Shown: positions 51,336 through 63,274 of the stretch, piece after piece | Layout of the letters: each line of letters opens with the position of its first letter | Numbering within the stretch: position 1 is the first letter of the stretch | Assembly: GCA_026192395.1 (NCBI GenBank) | Contig: WACF01000001.1 | Location: 2,106,309 to 2,170,308, forward strand | From: Proteobacteria bacterium 005FR1 | Lineage (GTDB): Bacteria > Pseudomonadota > Gammaproteobacteria > Pseudomonadales > Cellvibrionaceae | DNA: 64,000 nucleotides | Reading direction: 5' to 3' | The notes under the pieces: generated by a model | What the model saw: only the letters and a program-made list of their open reading frames with translations | What the model was told of the DNA's origin: nothing | Databases searched by the model: none | Made by a program: the position numbers and the translations under genes

Positions 51336-52883
51336 ATGAACGGTGCTGAAAGTTTGATACAGACCCTCCTGAAAGCGGGCGTAGACACCTGCTTTACCAA
51401 CCCAGGCACCTCGGAGATGCATTTTGTGCGCGCTATCGGCAATGAGCCGAAAATGCGTTCGATCTTGGGCCTGTTTGAAGGGGTTTGCACGGGGGCCGCC
51501 GATGGCTACGCCCGGATGACCCGCAAGCCCGCCGTCACCCTGCTGCACCTGGGTCCCGGCCTCGCCAATGGCACGGCGAACATCCACAATGCCCGCCGGG
51601 CCTTCGCGCCGATGGTGAACCTGGTGGGCGACCACGCCACCTATCACCTTCAGTACGATGCACCGCTGGCGTCCAATGTGAACGACCTTGCCCGGGCATT
51701 TTCCGACTGGAGCAAGTCCGCACAGTCCGCGGATACACTCGCCAGAGATGGTGCCGAAGCCGTGCAGGCCGCCATGAGCATGCCCGGACGCATCGCCACC
51801 CTGATGGTACCGGCGGATTGCGCCTGGAACGAAACGACGGCCCAGGCCGACCCGCTCGCAATTCCCTCAGCACCCGCAGTACCCGGCGATCGCATTGAGC
51901 AGATCGCCCGCCTGCTGCAATCCGGCGGTAAAGACACCATCATCGTGATCGGAGGCCCCGCCAACGAAGCGAAGCTGCTGCCCGCCATCGACAAGATTGC
52001 TCAAGCCAGCGGCGCTACCGTGCTATATGAATGCTTCAACGGGCGCACCACCCGCGGTGCCGGTCATCCGAAGTTCGATCGCGTTGCCTACTTCGTCGAA
52101 ATGGCGCAGGAACAATTCAAGGATTGCCAGCAGGTCATTACGATTGGCGCCAAATCGCCGGTGGCTTTCTTTGCCTATCCGGACAAGCCCAGCACGCCCC
52201 TGCCCCCCGGCTGTGAGAGCCATGTGCTGGCCGAGCCTCACGAAGATGTCGCGACGGCTATCGACGATCTGGTGCAAGCTCTCGGCGCCGCCTCACTGCA
52301 GCCGCGCATCCAACAGGAAACCCGCCCCGAGCTGATGACCGGCGGATTGAGCCCGAAAAGCATCGGCTTCGCGCTGGGTGCGCTGCTGCCCGACAACGTG
52401 ATCATTGTTGATGAAGCGGCAACTTCAGGTGGCCCGCCCACTGGTCTGACTGAATCGATTGGCAGTCACGACTGGCTGCAGTTGACCGGCGGAAGCATCG
52501 GCTTCGGCCTGCCGGTCGCTACCGGCGCCGCCGTCGCCTGCCCCGACCGCAAGGTGGTGTGCCTGCACGGGGACGGCGGAGCGATGTACACCATTCAGGC
52601 GCTGTGGACGCAGGCGCGTGAGAATCTCAATGTGGTAAACATCATTTTCTCCAACCGAAAATATCAGATTCTGCAGGTCGAACTGATGCGCGTTGGTGCG
52701 CAAAGCCCCACCCAGAAGACCTTGGACATGCTGGACATTGGCCGGCCGGACCTGAATTTCCAACAGATCGCGCAAGGCATGGGTGTGAATGCTACGCGTG
52801 CGACCACGGCAGACGAGTTCAATGAGCAGTTGAAGCGGGCTTTGGCCGCTGAAGGGCCTCAGCTGATTGAGGCAGTTTTGTAG
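51336..52883 (+). CDS. thiamine-diphosphate enzyme, acetolactate synthase large-subunit-like
   Basis: 515 residues with the three ThDP-enzyme domains. The N-terminal Pyr domain carries the catalytic glutamate in GLFEGVCTGAADGYARM, a middle domain follows, and the C-terminal PP domain has GDGGAMYTIQALWTQARENLNVVNIIFSN, the GDG-x-N diphosphate motif. It is shorter than true IlvB/IlvG (about 560-590), and no small regulatory subunit lies nearby. Benzoylformate or other 2-oxoacid decarboxylase activity is equally possible. ATG 51336 has AGAGGCG upstream. Confidence 0.83.
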   Translation: MNGAESLIQTLLKAGVDTCFTNPGTSEMHFVRAIGNEPKMRSILGLFEGVCTGAADGYARMTRKPAVTLLHLGPGLANGTANIHNARRAFAPMVNLVGDHATYHLQYDAPLASNVNDLARAFSDWSKSAQSADTLARDGAEAVQAAMSMPGRIATLMVPADCAWNETTAQADPLAIPSAPAVPGDRIEQIARLLQSGGKDTIIVIGGPANEAKLLPAIDKIAQASGATVLYECFNGRTTRGAGHPKFDRVAYFVEMAQEQFKDCQQVITIGAKSPVAFFAYPDKPSTPLPPGCESHVLAEPHEDVATAIDDLVQALGAASLQPRIQQETRPELMTGGLSPKSIGFALGALLPDNVIIVDEAATSGGPPTGLTESIGSHDWLQLTGGSIGFGLPVATGAAVACPDRKVVCLHGDGGAMYTIQALWTQARENLNVVNIIFSNRKYQILQVELMRVGAQSPTQKTLDMLDIGRPDLNFQQIAQGMGVNATRATTADEFNEQLKRALAAEGPQLIEAVL

Positions 52884-52907
52884 GTTTTTTTTCAGTGCCC
52901 CTCGACC

Positions 52908-53017
52908 GTCTGCGGGAGGGGGGAGTGCATTTCAAAAACGCATGAATACATCCCTGTAGCTCCTTCGCGGGGTCCATCCCGCGAAGGTTTTGAAATGCAC
53001 TCCCCCCTCCCGCAGAC
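52908..53017. repeat. 110-bp palindromic element, copy 1
   Basis: Perfect 30-bp arms at 52908-52937 and 52988-53017 (outer bases GTCTGCGGGAGG and CCTCCCGCAGAC) enclose a 50-bp core. The core ends in a second hairpin, CCTTCGCGGG paired with CCCGCGAAGG around GTCCAT. Copy 2 at 53100-53209 is the same length, in opposite orientation, and its core is 47/50 identical. It probably belongs to a non-autonomous dispersed palindrome family. It lies between two converging genes. Confidence 0.9.
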
Positions 53018-53099
53018 TACAATGTGCCCGCTCTTGGAGCAGAGTCCTTCCGAAATGCGATTGAAAGAATCTCCTCTATCCGAGATCGTGCCGAAGGTA

Positions 53100-53209
53100 G
53101 TTTGAGGGTGAGGGGTGCTCCTTCCGGAACCTTCGCGGGAGGGACCCCGCGAAGGAGCTCCAGGGATGGATTCATGCGTTTCCGGAAGGAGCACCCCTCG
53201 CCCTCAAAC
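53100..53209. repeat. 110-bp palindromic element, copy 2 (inverted)
   Basis: 30-bp arms at 53100-53129 and 53180-53209 pair with one mismatch. The 50-bp core (53130-53179) is the reverse complement of the copy 1 core with three substitutions. Compared with copy 1 the arms are only about 19/30 identical, yet each copy stays self-complementary. The copies are separated by 82 bp without recognisable features. Confidence 0.9.
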
Positions 53210-53244
53210 GGATTTAAAACTCCAAACCGAATCAGAATCCCCCC

Positions 53245-53279
53245 AAAAAAAAACCCGCCAAACGGCGGGTTTTTTCTTT
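53245..53279. terminator. bidirectional terminator downstream of pnp
   Basis: ACCCGCC (53253-53259), loop AAAC, GGCGGGT (53264-53270), flanked by an A9 tract on the left and TTTTTTCTTTTT on the right. It ends pnp on the minus strand and can stop transcription from the ThDP-enzyme gene on the plus strand. Confidence 0.92.
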
Positions 53280-53300
53280 TTCAAGGAGATAAAGAGCGGT

Positions 53301-55430
53301 TTATTCAGCTTGGGAAGCTTGTTCTTCCGATGCTCCGCCCTCTTCCTCTCGCTTTGCTTCCTTGATGGACAGCTTGATGCGGCCGCGCTGGTCAACGTCC
53401 AGACACTTCACCTTCACCATGTCACCTTCTTTCAGGTAATCGCTCACGTTGTTCACGCGCTCTTCGGCGATCTGTGAAATGTGCACCAGACCGTCCTTGC
53501 CCGGCAGGAAGTTTACGAACGCACCGAAGTCCACGATGCGGACTACCTTGCCTTCGTAAATTCTGCCGATTTCCGCTTCCGCGGTAATGGCCAGAATGCG
53601 ATCGGTTGCGTCTTTCAAAGAAGCTGCATTGTCGCTGTAGATGCGCACGGTACCGTCGTCTTCGATATCGATCGAGGCGCCGGTCTCTTCGGTCAGAGCG
53701 CGAATGGTGGCGCCGCCTTTACCGATGATGTCGCGGATCTTGTCGCTATCCACTTTCAGGATTTCAAAACGCGGTGCGTTTTCGGAAACCTGAGTACGTG
53801 AAGAAGCAATTACCTTGTTCATCTCACCAAGGATGTGCAGACGTGCATGCAGTGCCTGCTCCAGTGCGATCTCCATGATCTGCTCAGTGATACCTTCGAT
53901 TTTGATATCCATCTGCAGAGCAGTGATACCTTGCGCGGTACCGGCTACTTTAAAATCCATATCGCCGAGGTGATCTTCGTCGCCGAGGATGTCCGTGAGT
54001 ACGGCGAACTTCTCGCCTTCTTTCACCAGACCCATGGCAATACCCGCTACCGGGGCTCGCAGCGGAACGCCCGCATCCATCATCGCCAGGCTCGAACCAC
54101 AGACCGAGGCCATGGAGCTGGAGCCGTTGGATTCGGTGATTTCGCTCACCACGCGGATGACGTAAGGGAATTCGTCGGCAGTCGGCATCACCGCTGCGAC
54201 ACCGCGACGCGCGAGACGACCGTGACCGATTTCCCGGCGTCCGGTGCCACCCATGCGTCCCGCTTCACCCACTGAGTACGGAGGGAAGTTGTAGTGGAGC
54301 ATGAAGGGGTCTTTGCGCTCACCTTCCAGCGCATCGATGATTTGCGCATCGCGCACAGAGCCGAGCGTCGCAACGACCAAGGCCTGGGTTTCGCCGCGGG
54401 TGAACAGGGCTGAACCGTGGGCACGGGGCAGAACGCCGACTTCAACTTCGATCGGACGCACGGTTTTCTGATCGCGGCCATCGATGCGCGGCTCCCCATT
54501 GACAACGCGCTCGCGAACGATGTTCTTCTCGATCGAGCCGAACACTTTCTTGACTTCGTCTGCTCCAATGCCGCTTTCTTCGGTGGCGATTTCAGCGACA
54601 GCTTGAGAACGCAACTCGTCGAGACGATCGCGACGCTTCTGCTTGTCGATGATGGTGTAAGCAGTGCCGATGGAACTCGCGAAGCCATTCTTGACGCGCT
54701 CAACGATGTCCGCGTTAGCCGCTTCGGCCTGCCAATCCCAACGGGGCTTGCCGGCATCGCGAGCCAGCTCTTCACATGCCTGGATCACCACCTGCATTTC
54801 CTGGTGAGCATAAAGCACGGCACCCAGCATAATGTCTTCCGGCAGCTCGTAGGCTTCGGATTCGACCATCAGCACTGCGTCTTTGGTACCCGCAACCACC
54901 ATGTCGAGCTCGGACTTGGTCAGCATTTCATAGCTGGGATTCAGCAGATAGCCTGAATCCTGAGTGAAGCCGACGCGGGCAGCGCCAATCGGCCCGTTGA
55001 AGGGAATACCGGAGATAGCCAGCGCCGCGGAGGTGCCGATCATGGCGGGGATATCGGGATCTACGGTTTTACAGGTGGACATGACGGTGCAGATTACCTG
55101 CACTTCGTTCATGAAGCCGTTCGGAAACAGCGGACGGATCGGTCGGTCGATCAAACGTGAAGTCAGGGTTTCCTTTTCGGAAGGCCGGCCTTCGCGCTTG
55201 AAGAAGCCGCCGGGGATCTTGCCGGCAGCGTATGCTTTTTCCTGATAATGAACGGACAGAGGGAAAAATGACTGTCCCGGGCTAGGCTCTTTGGCACCCA
55301 CCACAGTACACAGGACCGTGGTTTCGTCCATGGTGACCAGCACTGCGCCGGTCGCCTGACGCGCGATGCGGCCCGTTTCGATTTTTACGGTCTTGTCACC
55401 GTACTGGAATGTCTTGATAACTGGATTCAC
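53301..55430 (-). CDS. pnp: polyribonucleotide nucleotidyltransferase (PNPase)
   Basis: Phosphorolytic 3'-5' exoribonuclease of the RNA degradosome, 709 residues. Two RNase PH domains flank a helical linker: [30 protein letters not shown] and the second with [24 protein letters not shown] and [25 protein letters not shown] domain follows ([25 protein letters not shown]), then an S1 domain ([34 protein letters not shown]). The start is GTG with AAGGA upstream. It follows rpsO as usual; a hairpin in the gap may be the autoregulatory RNase III site region. Confidence 0.97.
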   Translation of the reverse strand: MNPVIKTFQYGDKTVKIETGRIARQATGAVLVTMDETTVLCTVVGAKEPSPGQSFFPLSVHYQEKAYAAGKIPGGFFKREGRPSEKETLTSRLIDRPIRPLFPNGFMNEVQVICTVMSTCKTVDPDIPAMIGTSAALAISGIPFNGPIGAARVGFTQDSGYLLNPSYEMLTKSELDMVVAGTKDAVLMVESEAYELPEDIMLGAVLYAHQEMQVVIQACEELARDAGKPRWDWQAEAANADIVERVKNGFASSIGTAYTIIDKQKRRDRLDELRSQAVAEIATEESGIGADEVKKVFGSIEKNIVRERVVNGEPRIDGRDQKTVRPIEVEVGVLPRAHGSALFTRGETQALVVATLGSVRDAQIIDALEGERKDPFMLHYNFPPYSVGEAGRMGGTGRREIGHGRLARRGVAAVMPTADEFPYVIRVVSEITESNGSSSMASVCGSSLAMMDAGVPLRAPVAGIAMGLVKEGEKFAVLTDILGDEDHLGDMDFKVAGTAQGITALQMDIKIEGITEQIMEIALEQALHARLHILGEMNKVIASSRTQVSENAPRFEILKVDSDKIRDIIGKGGATIRALTEETGASIDIEDDGTVRIYSDNAASLKDATDRILAITAEAEIGRIYEGKVVRIVDFGAFVNFLPGKDGLVHISQIAEERVNNVSDYLKEGDMVKVKCLDVDQRGRIKLSIKEAKREEEGGASEEQASQAE

Positions 55431-55594
55431 AATAATATCCTTCTCAAATATACAATCGTCTTCTTATTCGACTTTCGTTCGTTGCCGGTCTGCATCAGCG
55501 CCTTTTCTCATATCACAAAAACAACAAAACAGCAGACCCGGCCAGTGAGGTTCGAAGAGGGTCTTCGCTCCAGTGAAAACCGCTTCCTCAAAAC

Positions 55595-55620
55595 GCGGAA
55601 GGGCCCGACGATGCGAGCCC
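55595..55620 (-). terminator. hairpin between rpsO and pnp (attenuator or processing site)
   Basis: On the minus strand GGGCTCG (55620-55614) pairs with CGGGCCC (55607-55601) around six bases, with one G-U pair. TTCCGCGTTTTG follows. In E. coli the rpsO-pnp gap holds a partial terminator and RNase III site; this hairpin is in the matching place. Confidence 0.55.
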
Positions 55621-55630
55621 TCCCTGTGCC

Positions 55631-55900
55631 TTAGCGACGCAATCCAAGCTTTTGGATCAGGTCGGCATAGCGATTTACATCCTTGCCTTTGAGGTAGTCC
55701 AACAGCTTACGTCGTTGGTTTACCATCCGAATCAGGCCACGACGTGAGTGGTGATCCTGCTTGTGGGTAGCGAAATGTTCCTGCAACTTGTTGATGTTGG
55801 CAGTGAGCAGCGCTACCTGAACTTCCGGCGAACCGGTGTCGCCCTCAGACTGTTGGTGCTGCTTTACAATCTCGGCTTTCTCTTGGGCATTCAATGACAT
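55631..55900 (-). CDS. rpsO: 30S ribosomal protein uS15
   Basis: 89 residues, the exact family length, [33 protein letters not shown] to the basic C-terminus [20 protein letters not shown] and [12 protein letters not shown]. It is a primary binder of 16S rRNA. It lies between truB and pnp in the long nusA-infB transcription unit. Confidence 0.98.
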   Translation of the reverse strand: MSLNAQEKAEIVKQHQQSEGDTGSPEVQVALLTANINKLQEHFATHKQDHHSRRGLIRMVNQRRKLLDYLKGKDVNRYADLIQKLGLRR

Positions 55901-56060
55901 CTTTATATCCTCGTTAATATGCGAATGAGAGTTCAGGGTTCCGAACTCAAGTATTCAGCCCGCCCGTGCACATTTACAGGTGGGCTAACTTTCGCCGAAC
56001 AGGCCGATGACCTGCCCAGCAAAAACTCACGAATCCTTTGATCCTTCAAGCGACAAGCGC

Positions 56061-56996
56061 TTATACGACCAGACGCTTGGGAGCCACTCGACCATCGTCG
56101 GTTATCTCGCCGACCCCGAGAAACTCGTCGCCTGCGGAAAAAACCCGCACCATATCACCTTCCTCCCCCAGCTGATAGACCTTTGGATCCATGACCGGCT
56201 GGCCTTGGCGGAAGTAGAACGCGCTTTGCTCCGGCAGACTCAGGGGTGCCAGCGCCTGAACCGGGGCATCGGGCGGGAGCAAATGATGATCCAGCACCTC
56301 GGCCAGTTGCTCGCCTCGCTCAGCCTCGAGCGATTCAAAGGTGACCGCATCCTCATCACTGAAGGGGCCGGCCTGACTGCGGTGCAGCCGTTGTACGTGG
56401 GCTCCACAGCCGAGCACCTGACCGAGGTCTTCGGCGATGGTGCGCACGTAGGTGCCTTTGCTGCAGTGAATATCCACATCGACCCTGGCCGGATTACCAG
56501 GAACGAAGTCCAGGACTTCGATGCTGTAGACCTGAACGCGGCGCGGCTCTCGCTCGACGGTTTTGCCTTCTCGAGCCAGCTTATACAAGGGCTGGCCCTG
56601 ATACTTGATGGCAGAGTACATGGACGGAATCTGCTCGATCTCGCCCTCAAACCGTTCGAGCGCGCGCTCGACCATATCGCGGTCGATGCCGCTCGCATCG
56701 GCGCTGGCGATAACCTCGCCATCCGCGTCACCGGTCTCGGTACTTACACCAAGACAGAAGGTGCTGCGATAGCGTTTGTCCGCATCCAGCAGGTACTGCG
56801 AGAATTTGGTGGCCTCGCCAAAACACAGGGGCAGAACACCCGTGGCCAGAGGATCCAGACTGCCCGTGTGGCCGGCTTTGGCGGCAAAAAACAGTCGTTT
56901 CGCTTGCTGCAAGGCGGTGTTGGATGTAACACCGGCTACCTTGTTCAATAGCAGGACGCCACTTATAGGGCGTCCCTTAGGCCGTCTTCGAGACAA
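56061..56996 (-). CDS. truB: tRNA pseudouridine(55) synthase TruB
   Basis: Makes pseudouridine 55 in the T loop of most tRNAs. 311 residues. The catalytic aspartate is in GHTGSLDPLATGVLPLCFGEATKF; GVLLLNKVAGVTS, YRSTFCLGVSTETGDADG and KGTYVRTIAEDLG are further family motifs. A PUA-like C-terminal region follows. The start is TTG, with GAGGTAGGG upstream. An intergenic hairpin, AGCTTCGC paired with GCGAAGCT at 57020-57041, separates it from rbfA. Confidence 0.96.
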   Translation of the reverse strand: MSRRRPKGRPISGVLLLNKVAGVTSNTALQQAKRLFFAAKAGHTGSLDPLATGVLPLCFGEATKFSQYLLDADKRYRSTFCLGVSTETGDADGEVIASADASGIDRDMVERALERFEGEIEQIPSMYSAIKYQGQPLYKLAREGKTVEREPRRVQVYSIEVLDFVPGNPARVDVDIHCSKGTYVRTIAEDLGQVLGCGAHVQRLHRSQAGPFSDEDAVTFESLEAERGEQLAEVLDHHLLPPDAPVQALAPLSLPEQSAFYFRQGQPVMDPKVYQLGEEGDMVRVFSAGDEFLGVGEITDDGRVAPKRLVV

Positions 56997-57081
56997 ACCC
57001 TACCTCATCATTGTTGGGAAGCTTCGCAAGCGAGCGAAGCTCCTATCGTTCATGACCCGTGTGAATTGTTGCGTGATCGGC

Positions 57082-57453
57082 TCAGGATTCCCTGCGATCC
57101 TTGGAGACGGCCTGATTGATCAGATGATTCAGCCGCTGCCCCTCCACCGAGGTTTTGTCGTAGACAAAACGCAGGCGCGGGGTACTGCGACTGTTCAGGC
57201 TCTTCGCCAGCAGGCTGCGCAGAAAACCCGAAGCCTTGTTGAGAATCGCGATGGATTGCTCCACGTCGGTCTGCGTCTCGTCGCCCACAAAGGTCACGTA
57301 AACGCGCGCGTTCGCATAGTCGCGGCTCACGTCCACTTCATTGATGTTAACCAGGCCGAGACGCGGATCGTTGATTTCGCTCTGAATCATCTGCGCCAGA
57401 CTGCGCTGGATCTGATCGGCTACCCGAATCTGTCGGCTGAACTCTTTGGGCAT
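57082..57453 (-). CDS. rbfA: ribosome-binding factor A
   Basis: 123-residue KH-like cold-shock ribosome factor for late 30S maturation. Motifs: SRQIRVADQIQRSLAQMIQSEINDPRLGLVNINEVDVSRDYANARVYVTF and SKSLNSRSTPRLRFVYDKTSVEGQRLNHLI. It follows infB by 45 bases, the standard order. Confidence 0.97.
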   Translation of the reverse strand: MPKEFSRQIRVADQIQRSLAQMIQSEINDPRLGLVNINEVDVSRDYANARVYVTFVGDETQTDVEQSIAILNKASGFLRSLLAKSLNSRSTPRLRFVYDKTSVEGQRLNHLINQAVSKDRRES

Positions 57454-57498
57454 CGGTGTGAATTCCTTTGTCGAAGAAAGTGTGCGCGGAGAGCTGTA

Positions 57499-60156
57499 TT
57501 ACAGCTCTCGGGCGACCTCTTTGACATCGTAGACTTCGATCTGATCGCCTACCTTCACGTCGTAATCCTTAACGCCGATGCCGCATTCCATGCCGTTGCG
57601 CACTTCGTTCACGTCATCTTTGAAGCGACGCAGGGACTCCAGCTCGCCTTCGTAGATCACGACATTTTCGCGGAGTACCCGGATTGGTTTGTTTCGGTAC
57701 ACGGTGCCCTCGGTCACCATGCAGCCGGCCACTTGGCCGAACTTGGGTGACTTGAACACATCGCGCACTTCGGCAATACCGACAATCTCTTCCACGCGCT
57801 CGGGCGACAACATACCGGCCAGGGCGCTCTTCACTTCATCCAACAGCTGATAAATGATGCTGTAGTAGCGAACTTCCACGCCTTCATTTTCCGCCAGCTT
57901 GCGCGCGGATGATTCGGCCCGAACGTTGAAGCCTATGATGATCGCTCCAGAGGTGATTGCCAGGTTCACGTCGTTTTCGGAAATGCCGCCGACACCGGAA
58001 GTGACAATGTTGACCTGCACCTCTTCGTTGCCGATGTCCGCCAGAGCGGACTGAATCGCTTCCAGTGAGCCGCGTACATCAGCCTTGAGCACAACCGGAA
58101 GAACTTTCCTCTCGCCGGCTTCCATGGAAGAGAACATATTCTCCAGCTTGACGGCTTGCGCACGTCGCAGGCGCTCCTGGCGCTCGCGCTCGGCGCGATG
58201 CTCGGCCACTTCGCGGGCTTTCTTCTCGTCCGGGGCGACAACAAAGGAGTCACCCGCCGCCGGTGCAGAATCGAGACCGAGAATCTCCACCGGGGTGGAG
58301 GGACCGGCTTCCTGTACCTTCTCCGAGAGTTCGTTGACCATTGCGCGAACGCGACCGAAGGACTGTCCGGCCAGCAGAATATCGCCGACCTTGAGAGTGC
58401 CTTGCTGAACCAGCATGGTGGCAACGACGCCGCGGCCAACTTCCACGCGGGACTCGATCACGACACCTCGGGCGGGTCCGTCATAAACGGCTTTGAGCTC
58501 CTGCATTTCCGCCTGCAGCGCGACTGCGTCGAGTAGCTCGTCAATGCCTTCACCGGTCAGCGCCGACACGTGGATGAACTGGGTGTCGCCGCCCCAGGCT
58601 TCCGGGATCACGTCTTTGGTCGCCAGCTCATTCTTGACGCGGTCGGGATCTGCCGCTTCCTTATCGATCTTGTTGACCGCGACCACCATTGGCACACCCG
58701 CCGCCTTGGCGTGCTGGATGGCTTCTACGGTCTGGGGCATCACACCATCGTCGGCTGCGACCACCAGGATCACCACGTCGGTGCACTGAGCACCGCGAGC
58801 GCGCATGGAGGTGAACGCCGCGTGTCCGGGTGTATCCAGGAAGGTGACTTCGCCGTGGCCGGTATTCACGCGGTATGCACCGATGTGCTGGGTGATGCCA
58901 CCTGCCTCACCGGAGGCCACCTTGGTTTTGCGGATGTAGTCGAGCAGTGAGGTTTTGCCGTGGTCGACGTGACCCATGACGGTTACCACCGGCGCACGGG
59001 AAAGTCTTTCACCTTCTACTGCGGTGATTTCTTCCAGACGCTCTTCGACTTCATTGCCGCTGACCAGCTTGGCCTTATGGCCCATTTCCTCTACCACTAG
59101 CTGAGCGGTTTCCTGGTCGATGGTCTGGTTCATGTTGGTCATCACGCCCAGCTTCATCAGCTGCTTGACCACTTCACCGGCCTTCACCTTCATGCGCTGT
59201 GCGAGTTCGGAAACAACGATGCTTCCAGGGATTTCAACTTCGTGGATAATCTTCTCCGTCGGCTTCTTAAACTTGTGTTTGTTAACCAGTTTAATCGGCT
59301 TCGCCTTACGCGGCGTGGTGGCAATCAAGTCCGCAGCGGTGGTGTCCGGTGCGATATCATCTTCTTGCAGCGCGTCATCGACGAGCAGATCCAGACGCTT
59401 CGCCTTCTTGGGACCAGCAACAGCGCCGGCACGCTTGCCCTTCTTGCGCGGCTCTTCCTCTTCCTCTTCGCGATGCTTTTCTTTGCGCTTCCCGTGCTTG
59501 CCGCGCTCTTCTTCCTCTTGGGCCTTCAGGGCAGCGGCTTCTTTATCCGCCTTCTCCTTCTCGGCAGCTTTGGCCTTTTCCTCTTCGGCGAGACGTGCGC
59601 GTTCTTCTTCCTGCTTACGCTCTTCCTCTTCCTGAGCGCGGCGCGCCAGGATCGCGGCCTGGCGCTTCATCTCGAGCTCGTCGATACGGTGCTCGGGAAT
59701 CGCAGCGGGCGCTGGGGTGGGCTCAGGAGTCGGCTCGGGCGCCTTCTTCTCTTCCACCGGCGCGGGCGCCTTCTCCTCTACCGGCGCAGGCGCAGGTGGG
59801 GGTGCCGATTCAACCACCGGCTCCGGTGCGGGCGGTGTCGGCTGTTCGAATTCCGCAGGTTCGCGCTTCACGTAGGTGCGCTTCTTGCGCACTTCCACAT
59901 TGACCGTCTTACGGGCACTTCCGCTCCCGGTCTTCAGTGTTGTGGTCGTCTTTCGGCGCAAGGTGATCTTTTTCGGCGCAACGTCGCGCGCGCCGTGACT
60001 GTCCTTCAGGAAGGTCAGCAAGGTTTGTTTCTCTGCATCAGAGACGACCTGGTCTGCAGAGTTGTGTTTCAACCCTGCCTCTTGCATCTGGTTGAGCAGC
60101 CTCTCGACCGAGGCGCCTACGGATTTGGCGAGTTCGCTTACTGTTACTTCTGCCAT
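57499..60156 (-). CDS. infB: translation initiation factor IF-2
   Basis: GTPase that brings initiator tRNA to the 30S subunit. 885 residues. Two IF2-N-type segments are present, near the start and around residue 310. Between them are a proline/alanine/glutamate-rich stretch and a highly charged helix of K/E/R repeats. The G domain contains [25 protein letters not shown] and NKIDKE, and the C-terminal beta-barrel and fMet-tRNA-binding domains follow. The low-complexity N-terminal region produces long spurious frames on the opposite strand. Confidence 0.97.
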   Translation of the reverse strand: MAEVTVSELAKSVGASVERLLNQMQEAGLKHNSADQVVSDAEKQTLLTFLKDSHGARDVAPKKITLRRKTTTTLKTGSGSARKTVNVEVRKKRTYVKREPAEFEQPTPPAPEPVVESAPPPAPAPVEEKAPAPVEEKKAPEPTPEPTPAPAAIPEHRIDELEMKRQAAILARRAQEEEERKQEEERARLAEEEKAKAAEKEKADKEAAALKAQEEEERGKHGKRKEKHREEEEEEPRKKGKRAGAVAGPKKAKRLDLLVDDALQEDDIAPDTTAADLIATTPRKAKPIKLVNKHKFKKPTEKIIHEVEIPGSIVVSELAQRMKVKAGEVVKQLMKLGVMTNMNQTIDQETAQLVVEEMGHKAKLVSGNEVEERLEEITAVEGERLSRAPVVTVMGHVDHGKTSLLDYIRKTKVASGEAGGITQHIGAYRVNTGHGEVTFLDTPGHAAFTSMRARGAQCTDVVILVVAADDGVMPQTVEAIQHAKAAGVPMVVAVNKIDKEAADPDRVKNELATKDVIPEAWGGDTQFIHVSALTGEGIDELLDAVALQAEMQELKAVYDGPARGVVIESRVEVGRGVVATMLVQQGTLKVGDILLAGQSFGRVRAMVNELSEKVQEAGPSTPVEILGLDSAPAAGDSFVVAPDEKKAREVAEHRAERERQERLRRAQAVKLENMFSSMEAGERKVLPVVLKADVRGSLEAIQSALADIGNEEVQVNIVTSGVGGISENDVNLAITSGAIIIGFNVRAESSARKLAENEGVEVRYYSIIYQLLDEVKSALAGMLSPERVEEIVGIAEVRDVFKSPKFGQVAGCMVTEGTVYRNKPIRVLRENVVIYEGELESLRRFKDDVNEVRNGMECGIGVKDYDVKVGDQIEVYDVKEVAREL

Positions 60157-60318
60157 TTAAATTTCCCCAGTCTCTCTTTCGGGTGTGTCTCAAAAACTCC
60201 GGATTGCGATGGCGAACGATCAGTTCCGCCACTGCACGCCTGTGCTGTCGGCGTGCGTCGCCACATTTTCACATCTTCACTCAAATCGGTTTTCGGACTC
60301 ACCCCTCAACTTCATACA

Positions 60319-61827
<1,509 letters not shown>

Positions 61828-61839
61828 GCCTTAACCTCG

Positions 61840-62328
61840 TTACTTGCCCCGCCCCTTTTTGCCGGGCAAATCGGAAAAACCGGGGACCACATTAGCCTTA
61901 TCTATGGACTCGATGGGCAGAAGATACTCGTCATCCTCGACCACCACCTTTACTTCATCACCTTCAATACCGCTCAGCAGACCCTTGAACTGCCGCCGCC
62001 CTTCGAAGGGCACGCGCAGCCTGACCTTGACCTGCTCCCCCACAAACTCTGCAAACTGCTCAAGCGTATACAGCGGACGATCCATGCCGGGCGACGAGAC
62101 CTCCAGGGTGTATTCACCTTGAATCGGATCTTCCACATCCAGCACACTGCTGACCTGCCTGCTCACCTTCTCGCAGTCGCTCAGACCAACGCCTTCCGGC
62201 TTGTCGATATAAATGCGCAAGGTACCGCGATGGCGACCACTGGCGTGGTATTCCAGGCCCCAGAGCTCGCAACCGAGCGAACTCACGACGGGCTCGATCA
62301 AATCCTGCAGGTACTTACTCTGGGCCAT
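61840..62328 (-). CDS. rimP: ribosome maturation factor RimP
   Basis: 162-residue factor for 30S assembly. Motifs: [60 protein letters not shown] and [25 protein letters not shown]. First protein gene of the nusA-infB unit. Two intrinsic terminators lie between it and the initiator tRNA gene, so it may have its own promoter or depend on readthrough. Confidence 0.95.
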   Translation of the reverse strand: MAQSKYLQDLIEPVVSSLGCELWGLEYHASGRHRGTLRIYIDKPEGVGLSDCEKVSRQVSSVLDVEDPIQGEYTLEVSSPGMDRPLYTLEQFAEFVGEQVKVRLRVPFEGRRQFKGLLSGIEGDEVKVVVEDDEYLLPIESIDKANVVPGFSDLPGKKGRGK

Positions 62329-62367
62329 AATCCAGCAACCTCATCTTGGCCGACACGCTGCGCATAC

Positions 62368-62392
62368 AAAAAATGGGCGCCATGGCCCATTT
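62368..62392 (-). terminator. intrinsic terminator between tRNA-fMet and rimP (proximal to rimP)
   Basis: On the minus strand AAATGGGC (62392-62385) pairs with GCCCATTT (62378-62371) around CATGGC, and the T tract continues to 62368. It ends 40 bases before the rimP start. Confidence 0.75.
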
Positions 62393-62452
62393 CACGCACC
62401 GCAGCACCCGCGGCCGGCCTGGAGCCTGGCTCCAGACCAAATTCAACATACG

Positions 62453-62477
62453 AAAAAGCCCCTAAAGAGGGGCTTCA
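62453..62477 (-). terminator. intrinsic terminator between tRNA-fMet and rimP (distal)
   Basis: On the minus strand AAGCCCCT (62475-62468) and AGGGGCTT (62463-62456) form an 8-bp stem with loop CTTT, followed by TTT. It probably ends the tRNA transcript. Confidence 0.8.
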
Positions 62478-62834
62478 ACGTCAGCGCCAGATCAGCGCCT
62501 GAATCCGAGAAGAGAGTACAACTGGAGCTCTTCAGAATCGGGCGTCGCCTGACAATGTCGGCTCTGCCGCCCCGGGATAGAAAGCCAAAGCCCTACCGGA
62601 CTCGCCCTCTATAGAGTGCCACTTCGCGAAAAAGTGCCACAACGAAACGAGTGCGAAGCAAAGATCTTGCCTTCCCTTCGCAAGGCGAGCCCGCTTGCCG
62701 GGCGACGCCGCTTGAAACAGCACATAGAAGGAAAAGAAACCTGAACCTTCGACCTTCGCCGGGCCTTCGGCCCACCAGGGTAAAGAGCGAGTCCGACTCG
62801 TCGGGCGGATACTTTCTACAAAGTGCCATTCTCA
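62478..62834. other. 357-bp gene-free region downstream of tRNA-fMet
   Basis: No protein or RNA gene is recognised. It contains stretches resembling the sequence just downstream of the real tRNA: CTCTGCCGCCCCGG recurs at about 62561 and 62880, and CGTCGGGCG near 62798 and 62918. This suggests an old, diverged tandem duplication of the tRNA flank. ACCTTCGCCGGGCCTTCGG-type GC-rich sequence fills the rest. Confidence 0.45.
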
Positions 62835-62875
62835 AAATTTGGTAGCGGGGGCTGGATTTGAACCAACGACCTTCG
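62835..62875 (-). repeat. duplicated 3' half of tRNA-fMet
   Basis: The 41 bases are identical to 62949-62989, which covers the T arm, variable region, acceptor 3' strand, CCA and a few downstream bases of the real tRNA gene. The 5' half is absent, so it is not a functional tRNA. Spacing between the copies is 114 bp. It looks like a tandem-duplication remnant or an attachment-site scar, but no integrase is near. Confidence 0.85.
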
Positions 62876-62953
62876 CCGGCTCTGCCGCCCCGGAGAAAGC
62901 TGAGCCTGACGACATCGTCGGGCGTAAACTCTCTACTGGCACTACATCAAATT

Positions 62954-63030
<77 letters not shown>

Positions 63031-63274
63031 TTCACAACTTGGGAGTTACCTCAACCAAGGCGGTGCATTATAGGGATCGACCTGCTTTCGGTCAAGGCGA
63101 AATCGTCGCCCAAGATATTGTTTTTTCAATGACTTTAAAAAAGAGACCTGGCCGCCGACTTACCGCCAGCCGAGGAAGCTTGATAGACTGGTTGGCCGAC
63201 GGTTCAACTTTCCAGATCTGCTGTTGCCCAAGTTCATTGTATTGAAAACCACTTCAGGCCCTTTGAGTATCGCT

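Noticed and set aside
52908-53209. ordinary rho-independent terminators
   Set aside because: Arms are 30 bp, cores are conserved between copies and no T tract follows; the true terminator is at 53245-53279.
56007-56951. 314-residue open frame opposite truB
   Set aside because: Shadow of the truB coding sequence.
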